Assembly: GCA_036559665.1 (NCBI GenBank)
Contig: DATBSS010000598.1
Coordinates: forward strand, 1 to 14,816
Direction of reading: 5' to 3'
Length of the DNA stretch: 14,816 nt
Source: DASRBA01 sp036559665
GTDB taxonomy: Bacteria > Myxococcota > Myxococcia > Myxococcales > Myxococcaceae
A program made the position numbers and the translations under genes. Below the pieces are notes generated by a model that was not told the origin of the DNA, searched no databases, and was given only the letters and a program-made list of their open reading frames with translations. Position 1 is the first letter of the stretch; every line of letters starts with the position of its first letter. Below are positions 1-7,369 of this stretch, one piece after another.

Positions 1-268
1 ACGGGGAGTTGAGGACCAGGTAGATGCCGTCGTAGTACGTGTGGTACGCCCACAGCATCACCTCGATCACGTTCATCCGGTTGTTCGAGTTGGGGAAGGG
101 GCTGGGGACCATCTTCAGCGAGCTGCCGATCATCAGCGAGATGACCAGCAGGGCGTTGATCATCGAGTACTCGATCATCGCTTGCCCACGGCGGCGCCGC
201 GCGCGGCGGTCCTTCCGGGAGCGGCGGAGTTGGAGAGCGGGAGCCATGGTTCCGGGCTGGCGGCGCAT
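1..268 (-). CDS. Flp/TadE-like pilin, truncated by the window edge
   Basis: The translation has a strongly basic leader ending RRRRG, then QAMIEYSMINALLVISLMIG. This is the class III (Flp/Tad) prepilin pattern: cleavage after Gly28, Glu at mature position +5 (Glu33), Tyr at +6, then one hydrophobic helix. After the helix come SSLKMVPSP and a Tyr-rich stretch (AYHTYYDGIYLVLNSP) that runs off the window. The likely role is a pilin or pseudopilin inserted in the inner membrane, cut by a TadV-like peptidase and assembled by a Tad motor encoded elsewhere. I chose ATG at 268 because GAGGGG sits four bases upstream. ATG at 247 is the in-frame alternative and gives a 21-residue leader. It is the last gene of the co-directional Tad cluster. 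The previous gene's frame is still open here, which is odd. The pilin call is fairly sure; the exact subclass (major Flp or TadE-like) is not. Confidence 0.72.
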   Translation of the reverse strand, partial: MRRQPGTMAPALQLRRSRKDRRARRRRGQAMIEYSMINALLVISLMIGSSLKMVPSPFPNSNNRMNVIEVMLWAYHTYYDGIYLVLNSP

Positions 269-269
269 A

Positions 270-875
270 GTACCCCTCGAACGGCGGAAGTGAATCGGAC
301 GATTGGCCGTGGACCCTGGGCACCGCGTCATGGCCCACCGCCCACACCTCCAGCGAAGCCCCCACCGCCGGCACCTCCAGCTTCACCAGGGGCACCACGG
401 GCACCTCGTCGCTGAGCCAGAGGCGCTCCACCACCGTCCCGCCCCGGCGCAGCTCGATCCGGCGAGTGCGGAAAACTCCGGCGGGCGTATGTAGGCGCTC
501 CGGCTGGACGGAGATGTCCGGCGGCGGCTCGCCGGGCTCCGGCGCGGCCCCGGGGGGTCGGGCGGCGCGCAGGAGCGCGGTGCTGGCCTCGGCCGGCGGC
601 AGCGGCCCACCGCCCAGGATGAGCCGTTCGATGGAGTCCGCCCCGAGTGGCTTCGAGGGGTCGGTCAGCGCGGCCACCTGCCCCAGGGGTGCCCGCAGGG
701 TGGGCTCCGCGCCAAGCTCCAGCTCCACCCACTGGCGGCCGCGTTCCTCGGCGACCACCGCGATGCGCAGGTAGACGGCCGGCTCCGAGCCGCGGCGGAG
801 CGCGAAGGTCGACCAGTCTCCGACCCGCGGCGGGGCGGCCATGGCCATGGGAAGCAGGAGCAGCAGCGCGGTCAT
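270..875 (-). CDS. Secreted protein of unknown function in the Tad cluster; 3' end uncertain
   Basis: The frame opens with ATG at 875, overlapping the previous gene's stop as ATGA. It begins with a signal peptide (MTALLLLLPMAMAAPP), so the product should be exported. The mature part starts RVGDWSTFALRRG and has alternating strand-like segments such as QWVELELGAEP, RTRRIELRRGG and VPLVKLEVPAVGASLEVWA. I do not recognise a named family. It is translationally coupled to its neighbours, so a role as an accessory periplasmic part of the Tad system is likely but inferred. The odd point is the 3' end: this frame has no stop before the window edge and stays open through the entire pilin gene. Protein-like composition fades around 270-330, so I end the feature at the pilin start. 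A lost stop, a frameshift near the end, or a real long overlap could each explain it. Confidence 0.55.
273..278 (-). promoter_or_regulatory. Ribosome binding site of the pilin gene
   Basis: On the minus strand GAGGGG lies four bases before the ATG at 268. It favours that start over the ATG at 247, which has no purine-rich element at a suitable distance. The spacing is slightly short. Confidence 0.5.
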
Positions 876-1234
876 CGCGGTCCCTCCCGCCCGCTCCCGA
901 GGGATCGGACCACCACGAATACCAGCGTGCGGCCGGGCGCGAACCGGTCCGCGATGACGGCCACCAGCGTCCCCTCCCGGGTCGCGAGCGCGGCGGCCAT
1001 GACGGTCCCCCGCGACGGCTCGCGCTGGGTGATGGCCGGGAAGCCCTCCGCCCGCCAGCGGCGCGCGTAGAAGCCGGCCACCGCCTCTGGAGCGTCGGCG
1101 GTGGTGAAGAAGGCCAGCCGCTGCGGCTGTCCCAGGACGGTCGCCTCGCCGCCGACGGGTACCAGGCGCGCACCGGGGTACACCCCTCGCCAGGGCGCGG
1201 CCGCCAGCGACAGGCAGAGCGCGAGGGCGATCAC
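872..1234 (-). CDS. Small secreted protein of unknown function
   Basis: This 120-residue product starts with a short signal peptide (VIALALCLSLAAA, first residue Met from GTG) followed by PWRGVYPGARLVPVGGEA. The middle part (FFTTADAPEAVAGFYARRW) resembles the small domains of secreted proteins in which a variable helix carries an FYxxxW-like core, but I cannot name a family. The GTG start is chosen because it overlaps the upstream gene's stop as GTGA and has GGAGG seven bases upstream. An open frame continues to 1414, but that extension would overlap the TadE-like gene and remove the signal peptide. The gene is coupled on both sides (GTGA upstream, ATGA downstream). It is probably a periplasmic accessory of the Tad cluster, inferred from position only. 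Confidence 0.68.
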   Translation of the reverse strand: MIALALCLSLAAAPWRGVYPGARLVPVGGEATVLGQPQRLAFFTTADAPEAVAGFYARRWRAEGFPAITQREPSRGTVMAAALATREGTLVAVIADRFAPGRTLVFVVVRSLGSGREGPR

Positions 1235-2088
1235 GGGTGGTCCTCCGGCGAGCTCCGCATCCGGTACATCTGCGCGCTCCGGGAGGCGGCATACTCCTGC
1301 GTGTCCCGGAAGGGGGCCGTGTCGAAGCAGCGCGGCTGCGGCGCGTCCAGCCGGTCGCCCAGGTCCTCCAGGCCGCCCAGCGCGCCGGCCGGGTAACCGG
1401 GGATGCCGCGGCACGCGGTCCGGCGCTCCGGCCGGTAGCCGCGGCTGACCACGAATGGGCCCCGGCTCTCGGGTCTCGGCAATCCGAGCGACCGGAGGTC
1501 GGGCACGGCGCGCCCGCGGTGCGCCATGCGATCGACCTGGAGCCAGATCCCGCTGGGCCCGGACCCGTCGCGGTGGTCACCGGTGCGGACGGCCGAGACC
1601 ACCGCGTCCGCGCCGTCCGGCAGGTTCCATGAATCGGCGATCACGCTCGCTCGCGCCTCCAGGGCCACGCCCTCAGACCCGAGCCACGGCGCCATCGCGC
1701 TGGCCACGCGCGCCCGCGCCACCGCATCCGCCCGGCCATCCACCGAGAGGCGCCAGGCCGCGGGCGGCGAACCACCGGCGCGGGCGTTCCGGACCTCCAG
1801 CTCCACACCGGCCCTGGAGAGGAACGGCCCCTGGAGTGGGTACCGGCGGGCGACTTCACGCGCCACGCGATGTGAGGCGGCCAGGAAGCGCCCACGCGGA
1901 TCGCCACGGCCGATGTCCGCCACCTGGTAGCTCGTCAGCTCCCAGGCACCGAAGCGCGCGGCCTCCTGAACCTGGAGGCGGGCCAGCAGGCCACCGGTGA
2001 CCACCAGGCCGCCCATCACCAGGGCCACCATCACCGGGAACAGCAGCGCGGCCTCGGCCAGCGCGGCCCCTCGCTCCGAGCGCCGCAT
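1231..2088 (-). CDS. TadE-like pseudopilin
   Basis: The 285-residue product begins MRRSERG|AALAEAALLFPV. This is a seven-residue leader ending in Gly7, with Glu12 at mature position +5, followed by one transmembrane helix (about residues 13-36). That is the prepilin-peptidase pattern of TadE-like minor pilins. The rest (about 37-285) would be periplasmic and includes a strand-rich middle and an Arg-rich C-terminus with two Cys residues (TACRG and PRCFD). TadE-like proteins are typically shorter, so the long periplasmic part is notable. The ATG at 2088 shares one base with the previous gene's stop (TGATG), and the stop overlaps the next GTG, so translation is probably coupled. The family assignment rests on the N-terminus; the periplasmic part is not recognisable. 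Confidence 0.8.
   Translation of the reverse strand: MRRSERGAALAEAALLFPVMVALVMGGLVVTGGLLARLQVQEAARFGAWELTSYQVADIGRGDPRGRFLAASHRVAREVARRYPLQGPFLSRAGVELEVRNARAGGSPPAAWRLSVDGRADAVARARVASAMAPWLGSEGVALEARASVIADSWNLPDGADAVVSAVRTGDHRDGSGPSGIWLQVDRMAHRGRAVPDLRSLGLPRPESRGPFVVSRGYRPERRTACRGIPGYPAGALGGLEDLGDRLDAPQPRCFDTAPFRDTQEYAASRSAQMYRMRSSPEDHP
1242..1246 (-). promoter_or_regulatory. Ribosome binding site deciding a GTG start
   Basis: GGAGG on the minus strand lies seven bases before the GTG at 1234. It sits inside the end of the upstream TadE-like gene and supports the short 120-codon reading of the downstream gene. Confidence 0.65.
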
Positions 2089-3893
2089 CAGTGCACCAGC
2101 CCCTGCTCCCGGAGCGAGCCGGGCAAGTCATCCCACAGCGAGCCGATGGCCGCCGCGCGGTCCCGGTGCTCGGCGATGGGCGCCAGCCGCGCGCGCCAGT
2201 ACGGGTTGAAGAAGCTGGGCGGTTCGGCCCGGTCGCCGGGGCGGTGGTAGTACGCCTGTGCCCGCGCCGCGGCGCGCGCCCGCCCCTTCCGCCGGCCAAA
2301 CAGGGACTCCGCGGGCCGCGAGAGCACGACCCAGGTCGACGGCTGGTTGAAGCCGTCCTCCGGACCGGCCGCTCGATCCAGCTCCGCCGCCCTTCCCCGG
2401 TCCGCGGAGCCCGAGCACGCCTCCCGGAACTGGCCAGGTTCGAAATGGGAGAACGAGGCGAGCCCCTTCCACGGATGGTTCCCGTCCTCGATCGGGCGGA
2501 CGTTCGCCACGTAGACCGGCACCTGGACGCCGGGCGCGACGGCGCGGCGCACCTCGTTGAGCCCCAGCGCACGCGCGAACGCGTCGTCCCCGCGCGGCGG
2601 CCGCCACCCCTGACCGGCCGGGTAGCCGTCGTCGAACGCGACGCGCCAGTGGATGCCGCCGCCTGCCCCGTGGGACTCGCGCTCGTTCAGCGCCCAGACG
2701 GACGGCTTCATCGCGAAGCGGAACGGCAGGTCCGCGCGCCGGCCAATCCGCGGCTCTCCCCAGCACTCGAAAGGGTCATCCTCCGGCCCGCATGAGAGCG
2801 GGTTCCGGAACGTCCCCACGCGCGGCGGGCCGACATTCATCTGGTACGCGTCGTCCGCGCCCAGGTCGTCCCCCTGGGCCAGCATCGACGCGGTGGCGTC
2901 CGGCGTGTCCTCCGGCTCCCGGATGTAGTTGCCGCCCTGGGGGTCGTCCCAGCCCTTCGCCAGCCCATGGGTGAGCAGGCGCGTCTGTCCCCACTTCGGC
3001 TGCGCCTCCAGCATCGCCTTCAGCGGCCCCAGCCAGTCCGGCAGCGGCAGCGCCTCGCGGCTCCGCGAGGTGACGAAGCCGGGCCGGGCCGCGTTCGCTA
3101 CCTGCCCCATCGCCCGCTTGGCGCGCGCCACGCGGTCGTCCTCGGCGCGGGCGGTTGGGTCGAGGAACGCGGGCGCCCGCGGCGAGAGCGGGCTCCCGTT
3201 CACCTCCCGCGCGTAGGCCCGATCGAACAGGCAGACCGAGAGGCCGGCCGCGGTGCGGCCCAGCTCATCCACCCCGGCGCGCGGGTCGTTGGCTTCGATG
3301 ACCGTTCGGGAGGACCCGGCCACGGCCTCCAGCGCCTCCTGCATCACCCGCCTCGATTCACCGGCGAGCGCGGCGTTCGCGTCCAGGAGCTCGGGGATCA
3401 GCTCCCGGCCCACCACGGCGTCGAGGTCGGACGCCCGGAGCGCAGCCTGGTATCCAGACACCAGCGCATCCATGAGTGCCAGCGCGCCTCGCAGGAACGC
3501 CAGCACCGCCCCGACCCCGGGCACCGCCGAGAGGACCGGGCAGGCGGCGAGCCAGAACGGCGAGCCCGGGCTCGAGGTGCACGGCGCGAGCGTGCGCATC
3601 AATCCATCCGCGTCCGTCAGCCAGGCCTCTCCGAAGGTGGCGAACGAGAGGAAGGACTGGAGCACCATCGCCGAGACGTAGTGCGACGCCTGCGTCCGGT
3701 TCGCATACGCCGCCAGGTTGAAGGCCCGCGCCTCCATCGCCGCGCTCGAGTACGCGGCGGCATCGGCCGCGTTCTGCAGCCGGATCCGGTCATGGATGCC
3801 GAAGCCGAGATCGAGCGTGGCCACCGTCACGGCCGCCGCCAGGAGCAACAGCACGCACCCCAGCACGAGGGACTGACCGCGCGCCGCCCTCAT
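2088..3893 (-). CDS. TadG-like pilus-assembly protein
   Basis: The 601-residue product begins MRAARGQSLVLG with a hydrophobic helix to about residue 30. Next comes DLGFGIHDRIRLQNAADAAA, the conserved segment of the Tad (TadE/G-like) N-terminal domain, which typically reads RxxLQNAADAAALA. The remaining ~540 residues are predicted periplasmic. They are rich in short charged loops and contain the CTSSPGSPFWLAACP and CGPEDDPFECWGEP cysteine segments. Unlike its neighbours it lacks Glu at +5 after the Gly (Leu is there), as is usual for TadG-type proteins, so it may stay membrane-anchored rather than be processed as a pilin. It overlaps the upstream gene by ATGA and the downstream one by TGATG. 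TadG is thought to anchor Tad pili in the envelope; applying that role here is inference. Confidence 0.8.
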   Translation of the reverse strand: MRAARGQSLVLGCVLLLLAAAVTVATLDLGFGIHDRIRLQNAADAAAYSSAAMEARAFNLAAYANRTQASHYVSAMVLQSFLSFATFGEAWLTDADGLMRTLAPCTSSPGSPFWLAACPVLSAVPGVGAVLAFLRGALALMDALVSGYQAALRASDLDAVVGRELIPELLDANAALAGESRRVMQEALEAVAGSSRTVIEANDPRAGVDELGRTAAGLSVCLFDRAYAREVNGSPLSPRAPAFLDPTARAEDDRVARAKRAMGQVANAARPGFVTSRSREALPLPDWLGPLKAMLEAQPKWGQTRLLTHGLAKGWDDPQGGNYIREPEDTPDATASMLAQGDDLGADDAYQMNVGPPRVGTFRNPLSCGPEDDPFECWGEPRIGRRADLPFRFAMKPSVWALNERESHGAGGGIHWRVAFDDGYPAGQGWRPPRGDDAFARALGLNEVRRAVAPGVQVPVYVANVRPIEDGNHPWKGLASFSHFEPGQFREACSGSADRGRAAELDRAAGPEDGFNQPSTWVVLSRPAESLFGRRKGRARAAARAQAYYHRPGDRAEPPSFFNPYWRARLAPIAEHRDRAAAIGSLWDDLPGSLREQGLVH

Positions 3894-4552
3894 GGCTGCC
3901 TCGCGCTGGACTGCATCCGGAGGGTGTAGGTCGCCGGCAGCGGCAGGAAGTACCGGTGCTCCTCACGCGCCAGCCGTTGCAGCGCCTCCGCCTCCGCATT
4001 GGCCGGATGGGACGCCAGCCAACCGGTGAACACCGCCCAGTTGGCAAGCGGCACCACCAGCTCATGGAGGTAGCGGACGCGGACGGTGAGCAGGGTCGCC
4101 GCGCGGAGTGCCTCCTGGTCCGCCTCGTCTCCCAGTGGCTGCGTGAAGCGGGCGAACGAGGCGCCCTCGGCGTGCGAATACGGCGCGTCGAAGTCCACCG
4201 GCTCCTGCCCACCCTCAACCTTCGGACTGACCACGTCCACGCGGATCAGGCCGCCCAGCCGGGCCGGCAGCTTCAGCTCCTCGCGCTGCACCGAGGGCCA
4301 GGACGCAGCCACCGCCTCCCACGAATCCGCGCGCCCGAGCAGCGGCAGCAACACCAGCATCGCCGCGTCGTGCATCCGGGCGTTCCTGGCGCCCCACACC
4401 ACGCCGGCGCGCGCGGCCGCGAACGCCGCGTACTGCGCCAGCAGCCGCGCCTGCTGCACCAGCCCGAGCTGCACGATGCCCAGGCCGAGCATCACGACCA
4501 CCGGCACCGCGAGCGCCGCCTCCACCGCCACTTGTCCCCGCCCGTTCCCCAT
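3890..4552 (-). CDS. TadE-like pseudopilin, first gene of the Tad cluster
   Basis: From ATG at 4552 the product is 220 residues and starts MGNGRG|QVAVEAALAVPVV: Gly6, then Glu11 at +5, then a transmembrane helix (about 12-35). This matches the TadE prepilin site. The periplasmic part follows, with no domain I can name. The frame extends upstream to GTG 4612, which would add 20 mostly hydrophobic residues (LCASLAHLLLLPLA). I prefer 4552 because the two sister proteins downstream also have 6-7 residue leaders ending in Arg-Gly or similar. However, no good ribosome binding site is visible for either start, so the longer form cannot be excluded. The stop overlaps the TadG-like start as ATGA. The gene follows the anti-sigma gene after a 157-base gap that may hold the cluster's promoter. 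Confidence 0.75.
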   Translation of the reverse strand: MGNGRGQVAVEAALAVPVVVMLGLGIVQLGLVQQARLLAQYAAFAAARAGVVWGARNARMHDAAMLVLLPLLGRADSWEAVAASWPSVQREELKLPARLGGLIRVDVVSPKVEGGQEPVDFDAPYSHAEGASFARFTQPLGDEADQEALRAATLLTVRVRYLHELVVPLANWAVFTGWLASHPANAEAEALQRLAREEHRYFLPLPATYTLRMQSSARQP

Positions 4553-4665
4553 CGCGAGCGGCAGAAGCAAGAGGTGCGCCAATGACGCACAGAGGGCGCG
4601 CTCGGTCGCCACCGTCCACGAAACGGAACGGGGCTCCTCAGCGCGAGACGGTCACCACCTGAACC

Positions 4666-4692
4666 TCAGCCCCCGAGCCCAGGGGGCGCTGA
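4666..4692 (-). terminator. GC-rich hairpin after the anti-sigma gene
   Basis: The arms TCAGC+CCCC (4666-4674) and GGGG (4682-4685) plus GCTGA (4688-4692) pair, with a two-base bulge and a seven-base loop. The hairpin lies 18 bases beyond the anti-sigma stop and before the Tad cluster. There is no T-run after it on the minus strand, so it is not a classic intrinsic terminator. It could be a weak terminator, an RNA stabiliser or chance in GC-rich DNA. Confidence 0.3.
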
Positions 4693-4709
4693 TGCGGCGG
4701 CCTTCAGGC

Positions 4710-6680
4710 TCAGTACGTGGTGGCCTTCTGCGGTTCCGCCTTCGCCGGCTCCTCCAGCGAATCGGCCGCCGCCGCCGGGGGCTTCGCCGCCTTGGCCTTC
4801 CGCGACGCGCTCCAGCGGAGCTCCGCATTGCGGGCGCGCTTGGTCGCCACGGCCGAGCCCGGATCGGCGGTCGCCCACGAGGAGCAGTAGCTGTAGTCCC
4901 GCTCGTCACCCTGGTCCTGCAGCCGCGTGCAGAGGCGCTGCAGGGCGTCGATGCGGTCCTGCCCGCTGAGTCCGGGGAGGGCCTGCATCAGCCCGTTGAT
5001 CTCCTCGGAACTCCCCGGCCGAGCGCGCATGGCGGCCATGAACAGCTCCTGCGCGTCCTGGGAGCGGACCTTCGCCTTCGGAGGCGGAGGCGCTTCGGCG
5101 GCCTTCCGGGAGGAGGACGGCGCGGCGCTCTCGAATACCCCTTGAGCCTGCGGAGGGGCCGGCTCGGCGGCCGGGGCCCTGGCCGGGGCAGCAGCCGGCG
5201 GCGGAGCGTTCATCGCCACCTTGTCCGCGCCTCGATCCTTGGAGGGACCCGCCGCAGGTGCCGGCGCGGCGGCCGCCGGAGTGGGCGCGGGCGCCGAGCG
5301 GGTCTCCCGCGTCGCCACGGACTTCTTCCCCAGGTCGTCGTACCGGGCGCCGTCCTCGTCCGTCTGCGCGGCCTTGGAGCGCTCCGCCTTCTGCAGCTCC
5401 AGGTCGCGCCGCGTGGACTCCGCCTGGGCATGGCGCTCGGACTCCTCCTCGGCGCGCTGCTTCGCCTGGACCTCGGCCTCGAGCGCCGCCCGGTTCCTGG
5501 TGTCCAGCGACTGGCCTACCGACTGCGCCGGCGGGGACGACGGAGCCGCCGGCCGGGCCGCGCCCGAGGGCACGTTCTTGTTCCCGCCGGAGGTCGAACC
5601 CGTAGAACCCATCCCGATCGAGAAGGAATCATCCGCGTCCTTCGTCGTCGCCCCGCCCCGGCCGCGGCCGAGGCTGCTGGACAAGTCGTCTCCCAGCCCG
5701 CCGCCCGACCCCGACAGCGGGGCCGACTTCTTCCTCGACGGCGCGGTCGCGGCCACGGGCGCGGGCTTCTTGGCGGGCTTGTAGTCCCCACCCTTCCCCT
5801 TCCCGCCCTCCGGGAACACCATCTCGCCATCAGAGGGCGCCGTCGCGGTCTTCTGGGCGTAGCCCTGGGTGCGACTGGTGGGCAGCGGCGGGATCGACCC
5901 GAGGCCCGGCACCGCGTTCTGCATCCGGTCGGGACTGTCGGTGCCCTTCTCGCGGTACTTCGCGTCGAGCTTGGCCGCGGCCTTCTCGTCGGCCGTGGTC
6001 ACGTCCACCCGCTGGACGTACTCGTTCTCGTTGCCGACGGCCTTCCCGATCTTCGGCTCCGGCGTCGCGGCGGCGACGGGATCGGAGGCGGGGGATTCCG
6101 TGCTGGGCTCCCACTCCCGGCTCCGGCCCTCGTCATTCGCCTGGCCATCCACCTCCGCGAGCTTCGCGTTCCGTTCGCCCGCCTGCTTCAGCGCGACCTG
6201 CTCTTTCGGCTGTTCCAGGGGGGCGGCCGCGGAAGCGACGGCCGGCGGCGGCGCGGCGGCCTGGTCCGCCTCGATCTGCCGTCTCGCCTCGTCCTGCTGG
6301 ATCGTAGCGGGCGAGGCGGGCGCGAGGTCCTTGCGGTTGACCACCACACCCACCACCACCAGCACCGCGGCGAGCGAGGCCGCGCCGACGGCACCGAAGA
6401 GCCACCGGCGGAACCCGCGAGCGGGCGCAGGGCCGGCCTGGGTGCGGCGCGCCGCCTGCTCCGCGTAGGCCAGCAGCGACTCCAGCCCCGCCTCCGGGGC
6501 GGGCTCCGGCGCCAGCTGGGCCATCTGGTGGCGCACGCCATGGATCTCCTGGAGGGCGCCGGTGCACCGGGCGCAGCCCTTGACGTGGGCCTCGATGCTC
6601 CGCGCTTCCGCGGCGGGCAGCTCGCCGTAGGCGAACTCGAGGAGCCGGTCCTCGTAGCGATGTGCGCCTTGCTGGTTCAT
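4710..6680 (-). CDS. Large transmembrane zinc-finger anti-sigma factor
   Basis: The 656-residue product has an N-terminal zf-HC2/ZAS domain with the motif His32-x3-Cys36-x2-Cys39 (EAHVKGCARC), which in this family holds zinc and grips the partner sigma factor. A transmembrane helix follows (about 94-114, FGAVGAASLAAVLVVVGVVV). The rest is predicted periplasmic: a long Ala/Pro/Gly-rich disordered stretch, a charged helical segment (about 395-440, likely coiled coil), another Pro/Ala linker, and a folded-looking C-terminal part (about 539-624). The protein has only four cysteines: two in the zinc site and Cys584/Cys599 in the C-terminal part, which could form a disulfide. Most anti-sigma factors of this class are far shorter. 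Its ATG overlaps the sigma gene's stop (ATGA). The signal it senses cannot be read from the sequence. Confidence 0.87.
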   Translation of the reverse strand: MNQQGAHRYEDRLLEFAYGELPAAEARSIEAHVKGCARCTGALQEIHGVRHQMAQLAPEPAPEAGLESLLAYAEQAARRTQAGPAPARGFRRWLFGAVGAASLAAVLVVVGVVVNRKDLAPASPATIQQDEARRQIEADQAAAPPPAVASAAAPLEQPKEQVALKQAGERNAKLAEVDGQANDEGRSREWEPSTESPASDPVAAATPEPKIGKAVGNENEYVQRVDVTTADEKAAAKLDAKYREKGTDSPDRMQNAVPGLGSIPPLPTSRTQGYAQKTATAPSDGEMVFPEGGKGKGGDYKPAKKPAPVAATAPSRKKSAPLSGSGGGLGDDLSSSLGRGRGGATTKDADDSFSIGMGSTGSTSGGNKNVPSGAARPAAPSSPPAQSVGQSLDTRNRAALEAEVQAKQRAEEESERHAQAESTRRDLELQKAERSKAAQTDEDGARYDDLGKKSVATRETRSAPAPTPAAAAPAPAAGPSKDRGADKVAMNAPPPAAAPARAPAAEPAPPQAQGVFESAAPSSSRKAAEAPPPPKAKVRSQDAQELFMAAMRARPGSSEEINGLMQALPGLSGQDRIDALQRLCTRLQDQGDERDYSYCSSWATADPGSAVATKRARNAELRWSASRKAKAAKPPAAAADSLEEPAKAEPQKATTY

Positions 6681-7303
6681 ACCGCTGCCGTCCTGTCCTC
6701 TGCCAGGTCGCCGTCCACGCCGAGCTCGGTGAGCCGCTTGCGCAGCCCTTCCAGGGCATAGCGCATCCGGCTCTTCACCGTGTTCTCCGACGTCTGGGTG
6801 ACCTGGGCAATCTCCTTGAAAGCGATGCCTGAATATTCTCTGAGGATGAACACCTCTCGCTGCTCTTCCGGTAGCGAGGAAAGTGCACGTGCGAGCATGG
6901 GCCGGAGGCGGGCGTTGTGGGCGCCTCGCTCCGGGCTGTTGCTCCCGTCCGGGAGCATCTCACCCAGGGCGCGCCCGTCGCCTTCGTCCGACGCGCTGGT
7001 TGGCGCGTCGAGCGAGTCGGCCTGCCGGTAGCTCTCCTTTCGCGCGCTGTCCACGCAGAGATTCCTCGCGATTGTGTAAACCCACGTTGTGAACCGCGCC
7101 CGCGGTTCGTACTCCACGGCGCTCCTCACCACCTTCAGCCACGTCTCCTGCAGCAAATCCTCCGCCCTCGCCCGCTGCCCCGTGTAGCGGAGGATGAAGT
7201 TGAAGACCGGCGCCCGGTGTCGGCGGACGAGCGCCTCGAAGGCGCGCGCCTCCCCGCCACGAAAGGCGAGCATCAGCTGCTCATCTGAGCGCTCCGGTCC
7301 CAA
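6677..7303 (-). CDS. ECF-type RNA polymerase sigma factor
   Basis: The 208-residue product has the two-domain ECF layout. Region 2 spans about residues 20-90, with DLLQETW (49-55) and TTWVYTIARN (72-81) as the core-binding and -10 recognition segments. An acidic linker follows (about 96-125). Region 4 (about 137-191) carries a helix-turn-helix (IAFKEIAQVTQTSENTVKSR) for -35 recognition. It should direct RNA polymerase to a small regulon, held inactive by the membrane anti-sigma encoded next (4-base overlap). The start is TTG at 7303 with GGGGGA a few bases upstream. The ATG at 7307 is out of frame and no other in-frame start lies before region 2. The Tad cluster directly downstream of the pair is a plausible target, by position only. 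I found no convincing ECF-type self-promoter in the 66-base gap upstream. Confidence 0.92.
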   Translation of the reverse strand: MGPERSDEQLMLAFRGGEARAFEALVRRHRAPVFNFILRYTGQRARAEDLLQETWLKVVRSAVEYEPRARFTTWVYTIARNLCVDSARKESYRQADSLDAPTSASDEGDGRALGEMLPDGSNSPERGAHNARLRPMLARALSSLPEEQREVFILREYSGIAFKEIAQVTQTSENTVKSRMRYALEGLRKRLTELGVDGDLAEDRTAAV

Positions 7304-7369
7304 CCATCCCCCGCTGCAAGTTCGGGGCTCTTGACCTGCCCCATCAAACGAACGGCATCGCAGGTTGAT

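Noticed and set aside
328..1173. 281-codon minus-strand open frame over the two small secreted-protein genes
   Set aside because: Low-complexity Arg/Ala/Gly translation; the two genes in the other frames have signal peptides and coupled start/stop overlaps.
4086..6761. Very long plus-strand open frame opposite the anti-sigma and first TadE-like genes
   Set aside because: It is antisense to well-supported genes; its Arg/Gly/Leu-rich translation has no domain and is what high third-position GC produces on the opposite strand.
7304..7369. Possible ECF-type self-promoter upstream of the sigma gene (CAACC and CGTT elements on the minus strand)
   Set aside because: The spacing between the elements is about 9-13 bases, too short for the usual ~16-17 of ECF promoters.
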